Positions 24,391 through 62,059 of a DNA stretch of 64,000 nt are shown piece by piece. The position numbers were made by a program, and so were the translations under genes. The stretch spans positions 11,828,706-11,892,705 of the forward strand of contig NC_043746.1 of assembly GCF_902148845.1 (NCBI RefSeq), read 5' to 3'. Under the pieces are notes generated by a model. That model was given only the letters and a program-made list of their open reading frames with translations, made no database searches and had not been told where the DNA came from. This stretch comes from Salarias fasciatus. Taxonomy: Eukaryota; Chordata; Actinopteri; Blenniiformes; Blenniidae. How positions within the stretch are numbered: the stretch's first letter is position 1; the number at the start of each line of letters is the position of its first letter.

Positions 24391-24885
24391 TTTGAAATGT
24401 TAGACCAGCTGCAACAAAGGAAGAAGAAAGAAGGGGGAAAAAAGAAAGGAAAGAAAAAAAATCAAATCACCCTGTTGTAAAATCCCGGTGGTTATATAAT
24501 CCATCATGCCGTACATGCCTCGCCATTTACGCGGTGCCAATACGTGCATTTCCCACCATTTTGGCCGGCACGATCCATACATTAACGCAGAGCCGCTGTT
24601 GCTGAGTGCGGGGAAAATGGCAACAGGGTCTCGTTTACTTTGCCAACCACCGACACGCAAAGTGCATTTCTGCCCGCGGAAGATATCGCCACTCTCCCGG
24701 CCATGTGTTGGACACTGATAAACCAAACCTAGCGAGAACGACTCAATTCCACCCGTTACGTAATTGTAAACCGTCCACATCGCCGTACTGGCCAATCAAT
24801 TTAATGATCACACACTTTTCCCCCCCGATCCACACCCAGACGAAAAGCTACGAGGAAAAAAAACTACAAGAATCGGGCTACTTAC

Positions 24886-25110
24886 GTGACAATTTAAACG
24901 GGAGAAAAAAACGAGGATAAGGAAGTACAAAAATCTGCTTACTGGTCACACACAACCGGAGAGCTCTCTTCAAGATGGATTCTCCCACAGCACCACAACT
25001 CGTGGTTGGTTTTCTAGAACCGGCGAAAAAAAACGACAATTCTGCAGAAGAGCCCCCTGATTGGTCCGCTGCCGCTGTCAATCAAACTCTCCACCAATAG
25101 GGCGCGCGCC
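24886..25110 (-). promoter_or_regulatory. hnrnpab noncoding first exon and CCAAT promoter
   Basis: A strong minus-strand donor TCAC|GTAAGT ends a candidate 5' UTR exon at 24886 and would splice to the acceptor at 24408, 18 bases before the ATG. Inverted and direct CCAAT boxes lie upstream: GATTGG near 25060 and CCAAT near 25094. They flank GC-rich sequence typical of a housekeeping promoter. Exon and start-site boundaries are inferred. Confidence 0.5.
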
Positions 25111-25919
25111 GCTTCTCTCTTTTTCTTTTTTTTCTCATAGGAGAGGTCCACGCCCTCAAAGGACAGGAAGGAACTCGGAGTACTCATTTCGCCCGTGTAT
25201 GTGCGTGTGTGTATGCGAGTGTGTGTGTGCGTGCACATTGCTGGACATATTCAACGCGACAGGACTGTAATCTCTTTGAAATGTGAAATTATTATTCTTC
25301 ATTTTTGCATAATAAACGCGTGACTATGACAAAGAAAAATTAAAAGTGAAATCCAGGTTGATAGAACAGAATGTGTCTCTCACATATGTTGGTAAATAAA
25401 CACAGATAAGGGTTTAATTAGGGTTTTAGCATTTTATGTAACACATTATGATTAGACTGTTCAGACGGTTCAAGGGTTGCCAAACAATTCTTTGCAACTT
25501 GCAGGTAGTTTTTAACCACTGGACACCCTTCTGCACAATATAACCCTGAGTTTCCACTCAACTTCATCCAAATAGCGATGTATTTTATGTATCAGAGTCC
25601 CAACAGCTGCAGAATCACATAAATTAATCCATTAGAGACATTACAAAAAGTATATTTATTTAAAAAGTGAAAAAAAACACAGTATACATTATAATCGTAT
25701 TTTCTTCTTGCAAGGAATAAAGCTGAATAACTACAAAAAATGTTGGTGCCAGAGAAACAAAGGCAGAATTTTGCTTTCAAGAATATTCACTGGGCTCCCA
25801 AACTCCACTGGAAGTGTGACTGATAAACATTTCAATACTTATTATTGTTGCTATTTGCAACAGAGAGTGGACAGGTAAATCAAATGCACGTCCACTCCTC
25901 CGTTGATGAATGATCCAGG

Positions 25920-26115
25920 GTTGTGGCGTGCTGGAGCCTGTCCGAGCTGACCATGGGTGAAGGCAGTGGTACAAGCTGGACAGGTTATCACCAGTCAGTG
26001 CAAACTCAAAGAGATGATCACATTTACACTTTAGTGCAGTTTTAGAGAAGGCTAGCTCCAAATACATGTCTTTGGAGTGTAGGAGGAAGCTGGGAGGACA
26101 TGCATATTCAAGGAA
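25920..26115 (-). repeat. diverged dispersed teleost repeat, copy A
   Basis: Reads like the common fish repeat whose signature runs: 'gacaggttatcaccagtc', then 'acatgtctttggagtgtagg', then 'aggaagctgggaggaca'. It shares these blocks with the segments at 33690-34050 (other strand) and 59230-59420. I do not know the formal family name. The rest of the gap between hnrnpab and nme5 (25.1-26.29 kb) shows nothing else I can support. Confidence 0.5.
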
Positions 26116-26290
26116 GAAAGAGCACAACCAGGACATTTTCACCAGTGCGCTAATCACAATGTAACATGGAACACAAAGCAAAAAGAGATGTGATAGTCCA
26201 GTAAATACATTTTATTTCATAACAATTCTGAACATATACATCAGTAATAATAATCATATAAAACTTGGCGCTGTATGGGCTGAGTTCCTT

Positions 26291-28277
26291 TTACTCCTTT
26301 TCTTTGGCACATTCCCGTATTTCAGGATGGTTAGGATTGTTTTTGACCAACCAGTCAGCAAGCCAAATCTATCGGAGGCACAAGTGTTGTTAAAATGGTC
26401 ACACCGATGACAAATGGAAGGTAAAGAATAATGACAGATATGTTGAGAATGGGTACCTACACAGGGGTTGAGTGGCTTCTCCTTGCAGAGCTCTGTGAGT
26501 CCTCGGAGCAGAATTGGGTTTACGCACCTTCTCAGGTAATCTTCAGGTGCCTCTCTTGAAGGAAAAGGCTCAATTACAGCTGCGGGAAGAAAGCGTAGTA
26601 GAGTGTTTGGTTTTATAATTATTTGAAAGAAATGGTCTGTATGGCAGTATGTTCATGTGTGAAAATGACTTACAGGTTGGGAACATGAACTTAATCTCTC
26701 TCACAGCCGCATCAAGTGACTCACTGCCATGAACGGCATTTTTTAGATCTGACGAGCCATATTTTGCTCTAAGACTGAGGAAAAGCAAAGCAGAGCGCAT
26801 TTATGAACATCTGTCAGTGTGCAGAACGGTGTGTGCTCGTCACGCAGTGTGAAAACAATGAGAAACAAGTAGATCACTCAGCAACATATTTACAACGTGT
26901 ACACACAAGACTGACCAATCAGGATGAGAATCTCTGGCTTTGGTGATGTTAGGAGGTCCAATGATGGAGTTCCAGTGGGCAATTGCATCATTACGAGCCA
27001 GAGTCATGGCGAAGATGGGGCCAGAGCTCATGAAGGCTGTCAGTCTAGGGAAGAAGTGCGTGCCGAACTGGTCTGCATAGAAATCACTGCATTGCTCAGG
27101 ACTTAGCTGCAGCGTTCGCTTCTACAACAGAAATTAAGTTTCATGATTCAGTGAAAAGTATCATGAAAGTCTAAACCAAAAGAACAGTTGTCAGAAAACT
27201 CAGCAGCAGCATTCATTTCAGTTTCATTTACTATTCATGATCATTTTGCACAATAAAATAATATTTCATTGTGAGTGAACAAACCAGTGATTTCTAGTCA
27301 TTGTGAAATTGTCCATGTCACAAAAAGTAATAAGTAAATTTGATAACATTTCACAAGTCTATGAGATGTTAGCATATCCATCAAAACAATTAAACCTAAG
27401 GCCCCACAGGCACTGTCCTCTCTGTCTCTTCAGTAGAGTCTTTCTGAAAACTTTGCTCTATATCTGGTTGCATCAGGCTGAATAGAGGGGCTGCAGTGGA
27501 TCATGTTGCTACATATGAAGTGAACCATCTGCTGCTCGGTGTGGGGAAGAGAAGTTATCTGTGGATCTCAGAAGACAACAAATCTATTGGAAAGCCAACC
27601 TACTGGACTGTCGAATGCCCTCAACAAGAAAGGTCAAAACTGTCTCCATTTTAGCAATTTATGCTATCTTCTTATTGCTGGATCCCTTATTTGCTCAAAG
27701 ATCAGTGTATCACGCTGCGCACTTTACCAATACAAATTAACATGCAATGTTAGAAATCTATCAATCGTGCAGGTTATTACTTGCGCAATTTTTGTCAATT
27801 TTGTATGACGGTTAACTTTCTCCTTATTTATGTGCGCAGCTCAATCGGTAGATCGCGCCCATCATCACCCAAAAGCCCCGGATATTTTAATAGTGGTACA
27901 CTTTCAATGTTCGTTATGTATTGAATCTACTGCTTTGCAAGGTGCACCTGTATCACAATACAGAAAACTAAGCTTGCCTGGAAATATAAGCAAACATTTC
28001 GATTGCTTTTAATATTAAGTCGGCAAACACGTCGCAACACCTCAGCTAATACGAGCGATTCATGTTGCAAGTCTGCAACCAACACAAATCCAGCACCGCC
28101 TCGATACTGTAATCATTAAATACATTAAATATTGTGCTTTAGACCATTTCAACCAACCTGAAGAATAGTGAAACCAGACTTGATGATAACGTCCTCGATC
28201 TCTTCAGCTTTGTCAAAGGCATCTGGCTTGATGATGGCCAGAGTCCTTTCTACGTAAATCCGCGGAGTCTGATCCAT
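26291..28277 (-). CDS. nme5: NME5, nucleoside-diphosphate-kinase-like ciliary protein
   Basis: Five coding exons: 28277-28158, 27121-26916, 26774-26674, 26579-26461, 26368-26291, giving 207 codons (human 212). The NDK domain begins PRIYVERTLAIIKPDAFDKA and carries family blocks QLSPEQCSDFYADQFG, FMSSGPIFAMTLAR and HPDCLRAKYGSSDLKNAVHG. The usual phospho-histidine position is His124 in NAVHGS. A C-terminal Dpy-30 motif follows (RGLTELCKEKPLNPCIWLADWL). Vertebrate NME5 is associated with motile cilia and radial spokes and with sperm; the Dpy-30 helix pair docks to AKAP-type helices in spokes. The tail is a few residues shorter than in mammals. Intron 1 (about 1 kb) contains a tRNA-like A-box match but no gene. 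All junctions are GT-AG and in phase. Confidence 0.95.
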
Positions 28278-28473
28278 CCTGTGCGGGAAAAGCGTCTGAA
28301 GCTCACGGCTGAAGCGGAACTCCGAACTCGGTCAGTTCTTTCCACAAAACACCGAATGGTGGTAATTTATCTAAAGACACAGCAGGTGCAGCTCATGAAT
28401 AAAAGTAATTTAATAATTTCGAAATTCAGAAAGATACTTGAACTGAAGTTCTGAGAAATACAATTGTGTTCCT

Positions 28474-28486
28474 GTTGCTAGGATAC
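28474..28486 (+). promoter_or_regulatory. candidate RFX X-box upstream of nme5
   Basis: The 13-mer GTTGCTAGGATAC lies about 200 bp upstream of the nme5 ATG. It resembles the RFX X-box (GTTGCC-AT-GGYAAC type) with two or three deviations. RFX factors drive motile-cilium genes, so the position makes biological sense, but the motif match is imperfect. Confidence 0.35.
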
Positions 28487-28832
28487 AAGGACATGCCTAC
28501 GGCATCTCGTACAGGACAATCCAAGCATTTCAACAACGCCTAAACTCGCAATCTACCTATCTAATATGAAACAACACCTTTCTTTAATCTAATTGAAGTC
28601 AAAACGTCATTGAATTATGCATATAATTATGAAAACCATCTTTTCCCAAGTGCAAATAAAAAAACAAAACAAAAAAATCCTTCAAATTTGGAAAAAAACA
28701 AATCCATTTCCACAAATAGTTGACTTACAATTTGGTACAAAGCTGGTTCCTATGCCATCCATAATTCCATAAACATTTATTTTTCAAATAATGTTGAGAT
28801 CAAGCGGGCACACATTCTTTTCAAAACAGTCT

Positions 28833-28838
28833 TTTATT
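28833..28838 (-). terminator. rack1 polyadenylation signal
   Basis: Plus-strand TTTATT (AATAAA on the gene strand) begins about 25 bases past the rack1 stop, implying a very short 3' UTR. Mammalian RACK1 mRNA also has an unusually short 3' UTR. The next gene, nme5, must start within the roughly 550 bp that remain. Confidence 0.65.
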
Positions 28839-28862
28839 CAAAGTTTTCTCAACGTGTGGCTC

Positions 28863-32608
<3,746 letters not shown>

Positions 32609-33370
32609 TTAGCGCGTTAAGGTGGAATGGTTGTCATTTCAAGTTCATTTTTTTTTCTCTTATGTCAAGAAAATAATTCATATATCTATAACAAAAAAGG
32701 ACTGCATGGATCTAAATTTGTTTCAAAACTTAGGTGTGTTATGAAATAGAATTTTTTTTTTGTAATTTACTTGTTTTGGTAAATACTTTGAATGATTATT
32801 GGCATAATTTTACAAGATCATGGATTTGTATTCGTTCTGACCTAATAAAAAGATTAGAAGTGCTTGATTCAGCCATGTGAGGATTGGATTAATTGTGCAT
32901 CAGTAACTGTTTCCGGACACTTCAACACAATATGTGAAGTACAGACGTACCGAGGAGCAGTACAAAGTGTGGGGAGCATTTTCATTGAGTTATAGTCTTG
33001 TTCTATTTGTTATTGATACGCTTTTGAAGATTTTTGTTATTTTATGTCTGACATGGGCTTTCCATAATAATTTGCTGTCTATTATAATTACTTAAAGATT
33101 TATATTTACATTTCAGATCTGGGCACCATTAATCATGATCTGAAATAATTCAGATTAGTTTCAATAACCATCTTCAAAGAATCTAATCTTTTTTCACTTT
33201 TGATTACCGGTACATTTGATTTGATCCCCAAAATGAAAAAGATATGAAAACAACCTGACAATGCGCGTCTTTGCTTTAATTTACTACTTGGAGACTTTTT
33301 TTTGAAAACATTTTTTCCATTCAAATGGTTACGAAGGATGTATGATTAAATGGTTTTTAATCGTGTTTTA

Positions 33371-33600
33371 TATGTAGAGCAACATGTTCTCTTCAAACTG
33401 CAGTCAGAGTCCTCGCAACACAGAGACAGGAGAGCATCACACCTGAGCTTAAATATCTGCTCTGGCTGCCTGTGTGTCAAACCATTGTCTCAAAAACTCT
33501 TGGTCTATAAATCTTTGAATGGCCTTGGGCCTGACTACATCTCTCTCTCTCTTTATTTCTTTGTGTCTGAATAGTGCTATAATTAAATTTGCCTTGCCTA
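33371..33600 (+). mobile_element. 3' end of an L2-type LINE
   Basis: Plus-strand sequence resembles the terminal reverse-transcriptase ORF of fish L2 elements, including LLVYKSLNGLGPDYIS and, in a second frame, ELKYLLWLPVCQTIVSKT. These match the usual 'HITPxLKSLHWLPVxxRIxFKILLLVYKSLNGLGP' end. The frame shifts between the two blocks, so the copy is dead. It ends with the usual short tail 'tgctataattaaatttgcc'. Heavily 5'-truncated, as most LINE copies are. Confidence 0.7.
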
Positions 33601-33689
33601 TGGAAAGTGCTACATGAACAATGGATTGGTGGATTGATGGATAAATAGTCAGATAGTCTCCAGTTTTAGTCCAAGTTGGAATTGGGGGC

Positions 33690-34050
33690 CCTTCAGTGGG
33701 GAGTTTGCATGTTCTCCATGTGTTTTCTGGTTGCCTCCCATAGTAAGCATACATTTGAATATTAATGATGTTTTCAAGCCTGATTGCACAGAGGTGAGTG
33801 CTCTCACTTCTCAGTGCAGAGTCATGGATGTTCAAATATACGGACCTTTCTGTGTGGTGTTTGCATGCTCTCCCTGTGTGTGTTGCCTCCAGATATTCTG
33901 GTTTCTCCCCATAGTCCTGTAGGTTAATTGGAGAGTCTAAATTGTTAGTTTGAGTGTGTGCTTGTTTGTCTCTCTGTTTCCACCCTTTGATGGACTGAGG
34001 ACCTGAATTTGACCCAGATTCAGCTGAGATTGACCCCAGCCCCTCAGCGG
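33690..34050 (+). repeat. diverged dispersed teleost repeat, copy B
   Basis: Contains 'gtttgcatgttctccatgtg', then a partial second pass 'gtttgcatgctctccctgtg', then 'cctgtaggttaattggagag' and 'cagctgagattgacccc'. This is the same signature family as the segments at 25920-26115 and 59230-59420, in the opposite orientation. The doubled start suggests an internal duplication or a nested insertion. Confidence 0.55.
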
Positions 34051-34431
34051 TCAATCTGCTCATTCTTCAATTAAGAATATTAATGTATTTCATGTTTCTA
34101 TAGAAAGGAAAAACATCAGGTGGTCATGAATGAATTGCTCAACATTCTCAGCGTCATGGATACTTTGATTCGGGTTTTATTTTCTTTCTTTCCTCATCCT
34201 TTTTCTTTTTAGCAGTCTTGCCGGTCAGTGTCCTGTTGGAGGTGAAGAAAGACATGGATCATAGAATTCAGAATTTGTACCACTTGTCCTTTAAAACGTT
34301 GTTTGGGATGATCTGATAAAGTTTGCGTTTTCTACCTTCTGAAAACTCCTAATTATTACTTGGACTGAATGTTTTGGAATTGATTTATGACTAATCCTTG
34401 GTTTTATATGAGGAGGAGTGACCTCTATCCA

Positions 34432-34572
34432 GTTGTTACTTTTATTCAAGGTGAATTTTTACTGACACTTGAGTAGATTTCTTTAGTGGGTGCATTTTCT
34501 TTTACTTGAGTAGAATTTTAGTAAAGGTACTTCTACTCAGTAACAATATTTCAGTACTTTTCCCACCTCTGA
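34432..34572. mobile_element. hAT-like non-autonomous element, fragment
   Basis: The inverse complement begins CAGAGGTGGGAAAAGTACTG and continues with the 'tactcaagtagaagtacc' run, a common hAT-like repeat end in fish. Only one terminus is clear. No coding sequence. Confidence 0.5.
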
Positions 34573-34599
34573 TATTCACACATACAAGACATTAATGTT

Positions 34600-36530
34600 C
34601 GCTAGTATTTACCAACAGAACCATCAAACAGTTTATGTTCATGTTGAAACTTGGTAAATATGCCTCAAGTTTTTACTGCTTGGATCAGCTGAAAATAGTT
34701 GTGTAAGCTGTTGCCCGGGCTCAGAAAGATCGCCCTCAGTCACACTGCAACAATGACAAACATGCCAGTGCTTAAAGAAACCACTGATACATTTGTTTGG
34801 AAGAATTTATGAAACTGGCATATTTAGTTGGCATGTGGATGTACAAATTATTTAAAGTTTATTTTGTAAGTCATTTTTACATATGATCACCTGTACAGTT
34901 AGAAAAAAAAAAAACGAGAGAGATCCTGATTGGACCAACATCAAATTTGACCCGGAAAATAAGAGTTTAATCAAAGGCAATGGATACCTGGACATCAGAG
35001 AACATCATTCTCCTTCACCCCGTTTGCTTTTTTTGGCAGCAAAGTGAAAAGAAAAGAAAAAAAAAAAGCTTTGGTTTTATCCATATACTTGATTGTTTTA
35101 TGGTAAATACTCAAAAATGAGACAATTTTGAGTAACGATGGTAAAATAACTTCAACCCAGAGAAACAAAGCAATTTGGCATGGTTACGATTTAATGACAG
35201 GAAACCATAAAACTATCAAGTTCATTTCCATCTACATGTTTTAGCTGACCAGATTTCATGTTATACATAATTAAACAAGTAATTACAAAAATAGCTTAAT
35301 TCTCTTACAACCAAATACACAGTAAAAACACATTCTCCCAAAGTCAAGCTAACACTGTGGTACGAAGATTTGCTAAAGCCTCAAAAAGTCTTTTCACACA
35401 CCGCCCTGTGGTCTCTCCGTTAAGCTGCAAAAACGACACTGATAGAATCTGCAAAAGAAATAAACACGTACAATAATGTTACATGGCAGATAACCATCAG
35501 CTTCTGCAAATCTTTGTGTTGCAGAAAGCTTTTAGAGTACCTGTAAAGAGCTAAATGAGCTGCACTCTGTAGGTTTAGAATATGAAACACCTGTCAATCC
35601 TTTCAAAAGTCTAAGAAATGAACTCATTCCACTGATACAGAAATTAGTATGCTTGACGTGAATAATGTAGCTTTGAATGTACAAAATACACGATCATCGG
35701 AAAAAGTAAAACTGACAAGCAATTCATTTGTCATTTAAAAAAAAAAAAAAAAAATCTCAGACCTAATCATGAACTAGAACTCTGCAGAGATATCTGACTT
35801 AAACATTAGTGACATGAGCCAGATCGTCCATGGAGTAGATATTTCTCTGAACTCTTAAGTTTACAAAACTACCCTGATTTTGAAAAGAACAGATATAACA
35901 GTGCTTGTTAGAGTTAAAAATTGTCAACAGCCAGTCTGTAGGAGGGTACTGAAGAAATACAGAAATGCATGTAAAGCAATGAACCTGATATGTATACTAA
36001 AATAAAAAATAACTGAATTTCATATAATACAAGTATGTATCTGTTGATAATGACCGAGTACAATTCCTTTTTCTTTAAAGAGCACATATCTCAGCATCTG
36101 TGCTTGTGTTTGAATTCAACAAGAAAATTATGTAAAAGTAGATTATTTAAACACCAAATTACCCAAACTGAGAGAAAAATGTGTCAGAGATATAAACACA
36201 CCAATAACTCATTTGAAAGCAACATGTTGTTTTCCAGATAACAGAAAAAGGAAAATCACTCATGTTAAAGGATTTAAAAGTTAAAAATAACTGGCTGTTA
36301 TGAACCAAGATGTTGCTGATTAATAATTGAGTAATTATCCTAAGAAATAACTGTTTATATGTCATACTGGAGCATGTTCGCCCTTCGGTTCATGACTGAA
36401 ACTGAGTAAACAAAACAACAACAAAAATCTCAAACAACACGAAATTAAGGTCAGCAGCAAAAAACGTTTACTGTCGTCCAGATAAACTGGGAACAGCATG
36501 TCACCTTCCACAATTAAAACAAAAAACGAT
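34600..36530. other. AT-rich intergenic sequence, no supported gene
   Basis: Homopolymer A and T runs and short open frames without recognisable content. A 35-codon open segment with an acceptor-like start on the minus strand (about 35450-35340) was considered and not accepted. Confidence 0.4.
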
Positions 36531-36540
36531 CAGTCTAAAT

Positions 36541-36907
36541 CAGTGGTGTCAAACATATGGCCCAGGGGCCACATCCGGCCCACCATAGGGCCCCAATCCG
36601 GCCCACCTCTCAAATTCTAAAAAATACAGAGAAGGAAAAAAGAAAAGAAAAATAGAAATCAAAGCTTGCTAATTGATTGCTAGCAAAGTAGCATAAGCAT
36701 CAAAGCTGCACTGTGAGGGTGGATTTGTAATTTGATTAGATTAGAGATGACTTTATTTATCCACATTTGGGAACTTCCAGAAAATGTGAAAACAAGCACA
36801 GAAAAGTTTACAAAAACAGTAAAGCTTGAGAAAGAAAATCACTGACAAACTAGATTTGGATAATTTCCTAGATTTGCTCCCCCAAAGCAAAAATACAGGC
36901 CAATTTT

Positions 36908-36938
<31 letters not shown>

Positions 36939-37267
36939 GAATACAATAAAAAAAAAAAACAACCCAAACAATTAAAATGCCACAAATTGGCAACAAGATT
37001 TTTGATAATTTCACTATTTGGCACTAGAAGGAATCTTTGAAAACAAAATACGGTAGTTTTGAATATACACTTATATTTCTTTAAAATCAATTCAATTACA
37101 TTAATTTCTTCGTAAAACTGGCTTGTGTTTGTATACGCCCCCATAATGTACGCCTCGCTGTTTCCCACAACAACAAAGGTGAAACGTTTGAATTTCATGT
37201 GTCTGGAAGCTGACGGGTTCGTCTGGGCTGAATGTGGCCCCTGAGCTAAAGTGAGTTTGACACCCTG
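36541..37267. mobile_element. hAT-family non-autonomous DNA transposon with target-site duplication
   Basis: The left end starts CAGTGGTGTCAAAC, and the inverse complement of the right end starts CAGGGTGTCAAACT. Both continue into 'caggggccacat' blocks. The 8-bp flanks are gtctaaat (36533-36540) and gtctaaaa (37268-37275), an 8-bp duplication with one mismatch, diagnostic of hAT insertion. The interior holds a T run of about 28 bases near 36905 and no transposase. About 727 bp long. Confidence 0.75.
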
Positions 37268-37279
37268 GTCTAAAATCCA

Positions 37280-38492
37280 CTGTTGGCAGGCATTCGCCAA
37301 GACACCTGAAACACTGATTCATCAATAATACTGAAAATGGTTCCTTCAGATCTGGCCTTTGAGTTCTGCTCGCTTTTCATTCCATCTGAAAAGTATGGCA
37401 ACGCACAGGAATGCAAAATGTAACCGGAGGAAAAAAACAAAACATGTACGCCAAAAAATAAAACAAAACAACACAGAAGTTACAAATGTGAGCCATGAAA
37501 ACATAGTCAAACTGATATTTTTTGAGAGGCTTGTTAAGATGAGCTGCTTATGGCACGTAAAACTTGTCTTTCTGTCCGAGGTCTCAGTGAGGAGCCACAA
37601 GTCATTAAAGCTGTCGGGATGCGAAGCAAACGGTCTCGCTGTGATTTCAGAGGACTCGCAATAACAAGGTGTCTGCACAGTAAATCCTTCCTTTATGTGC
37701 CGGCGACATCAGTGACTCCCCTTCAAAATAAAAAAACAAACAAAACAAAAGATCAGCTGGTTACCTAGCAATTGCAACATCAGAAGCAGAAGGATTGCCA
37801 TCCCTCAGTGGTGAATGCGGAAATGCAGTGTTCTGTCGCCCCCTCCTGGAGAGTCTCCATGACAGGAGTGTTCAGAGTGACACAATGGGCGTCACATGGG
37901 GAGCTTCGCTCCAAAAATAAGCAACACGCCCTCTGTGACCTCTGCCTGCGTCTGAGTCCTTTCCCCGCCGGGCCCTGCGTCCGTTCAGGGCTGAGAGAGG
38001 CGCTTGCGTTTCAGCTTCTGTCTCGCCATTTCCTCCTTTTGGAAAACAGAGAGAGGACAAGAGCGTACTGACGACACGCTCCCCGATCCGTCCGTCAATC
38101 CTTAAGCTTGGATGAGTGCACACACACACACACACACACACACACCGTCATTCCCAGACTTTGGTCAGGATTATATTCAGGCAACAAGTCCGTTTTTTTT
38201 TTGTTAGTAAAACTCTTCTCGTCCAGCACCAGCACCGGCCTCTGGACTCTCCCCACTGCCAGCTCCGCTCAGTCCCTCCAGGAGCAACACCGGCTCTCAA
38301 GTCTCAGTTGTTGAGAAAGTGTCGCCTCCAAAAAAGTCTCTGTTCTGAAATTCTCAATATATTATATAATAGGATTTTACAAAAAAAAAAAAAAAAAAAA
38401 TGGGGGGAAAAGGGAGCAGGATTATTGGTGTAATATTCAGCTGCAAAATATACCATATCAATATGTACAGGCTCCATGCTGCAGGTTAGTCA
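37280..38492 (-). other. probable col23a1 3' UTR and flank
   Basis: Noncoding sequence downstream of the col23a1 stop. It includes a (CA)n run at 38119-38145 and an A run near 38381-38400. No clear canonical polyadenylation hexamer was identified close to the stop, so the UTR length is unknown. Open frames here are low-complexity. Confidence 0.35.
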
Positions 38493-62051
<23,559 letters not shown>

Positions 62052-62059
62052 CTGCAAAA

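Noticed and set aside
27835-27890. tRNA-like A-box match (AGCTCAATCGGTAGATCG)
   Set aside because: No B box or cloverleaf follows. At most a very old tRNA-derived fragment.
35340-35450. Minus-strand open segment of about 35 codons after a TTTCTTTTGCAG acceptor, ending in TGA
   Set aside because: I recognise no protein family, found no upstream exon or donor between here and col23a1, and a 35-codon open run is expected by chance about one time in five.
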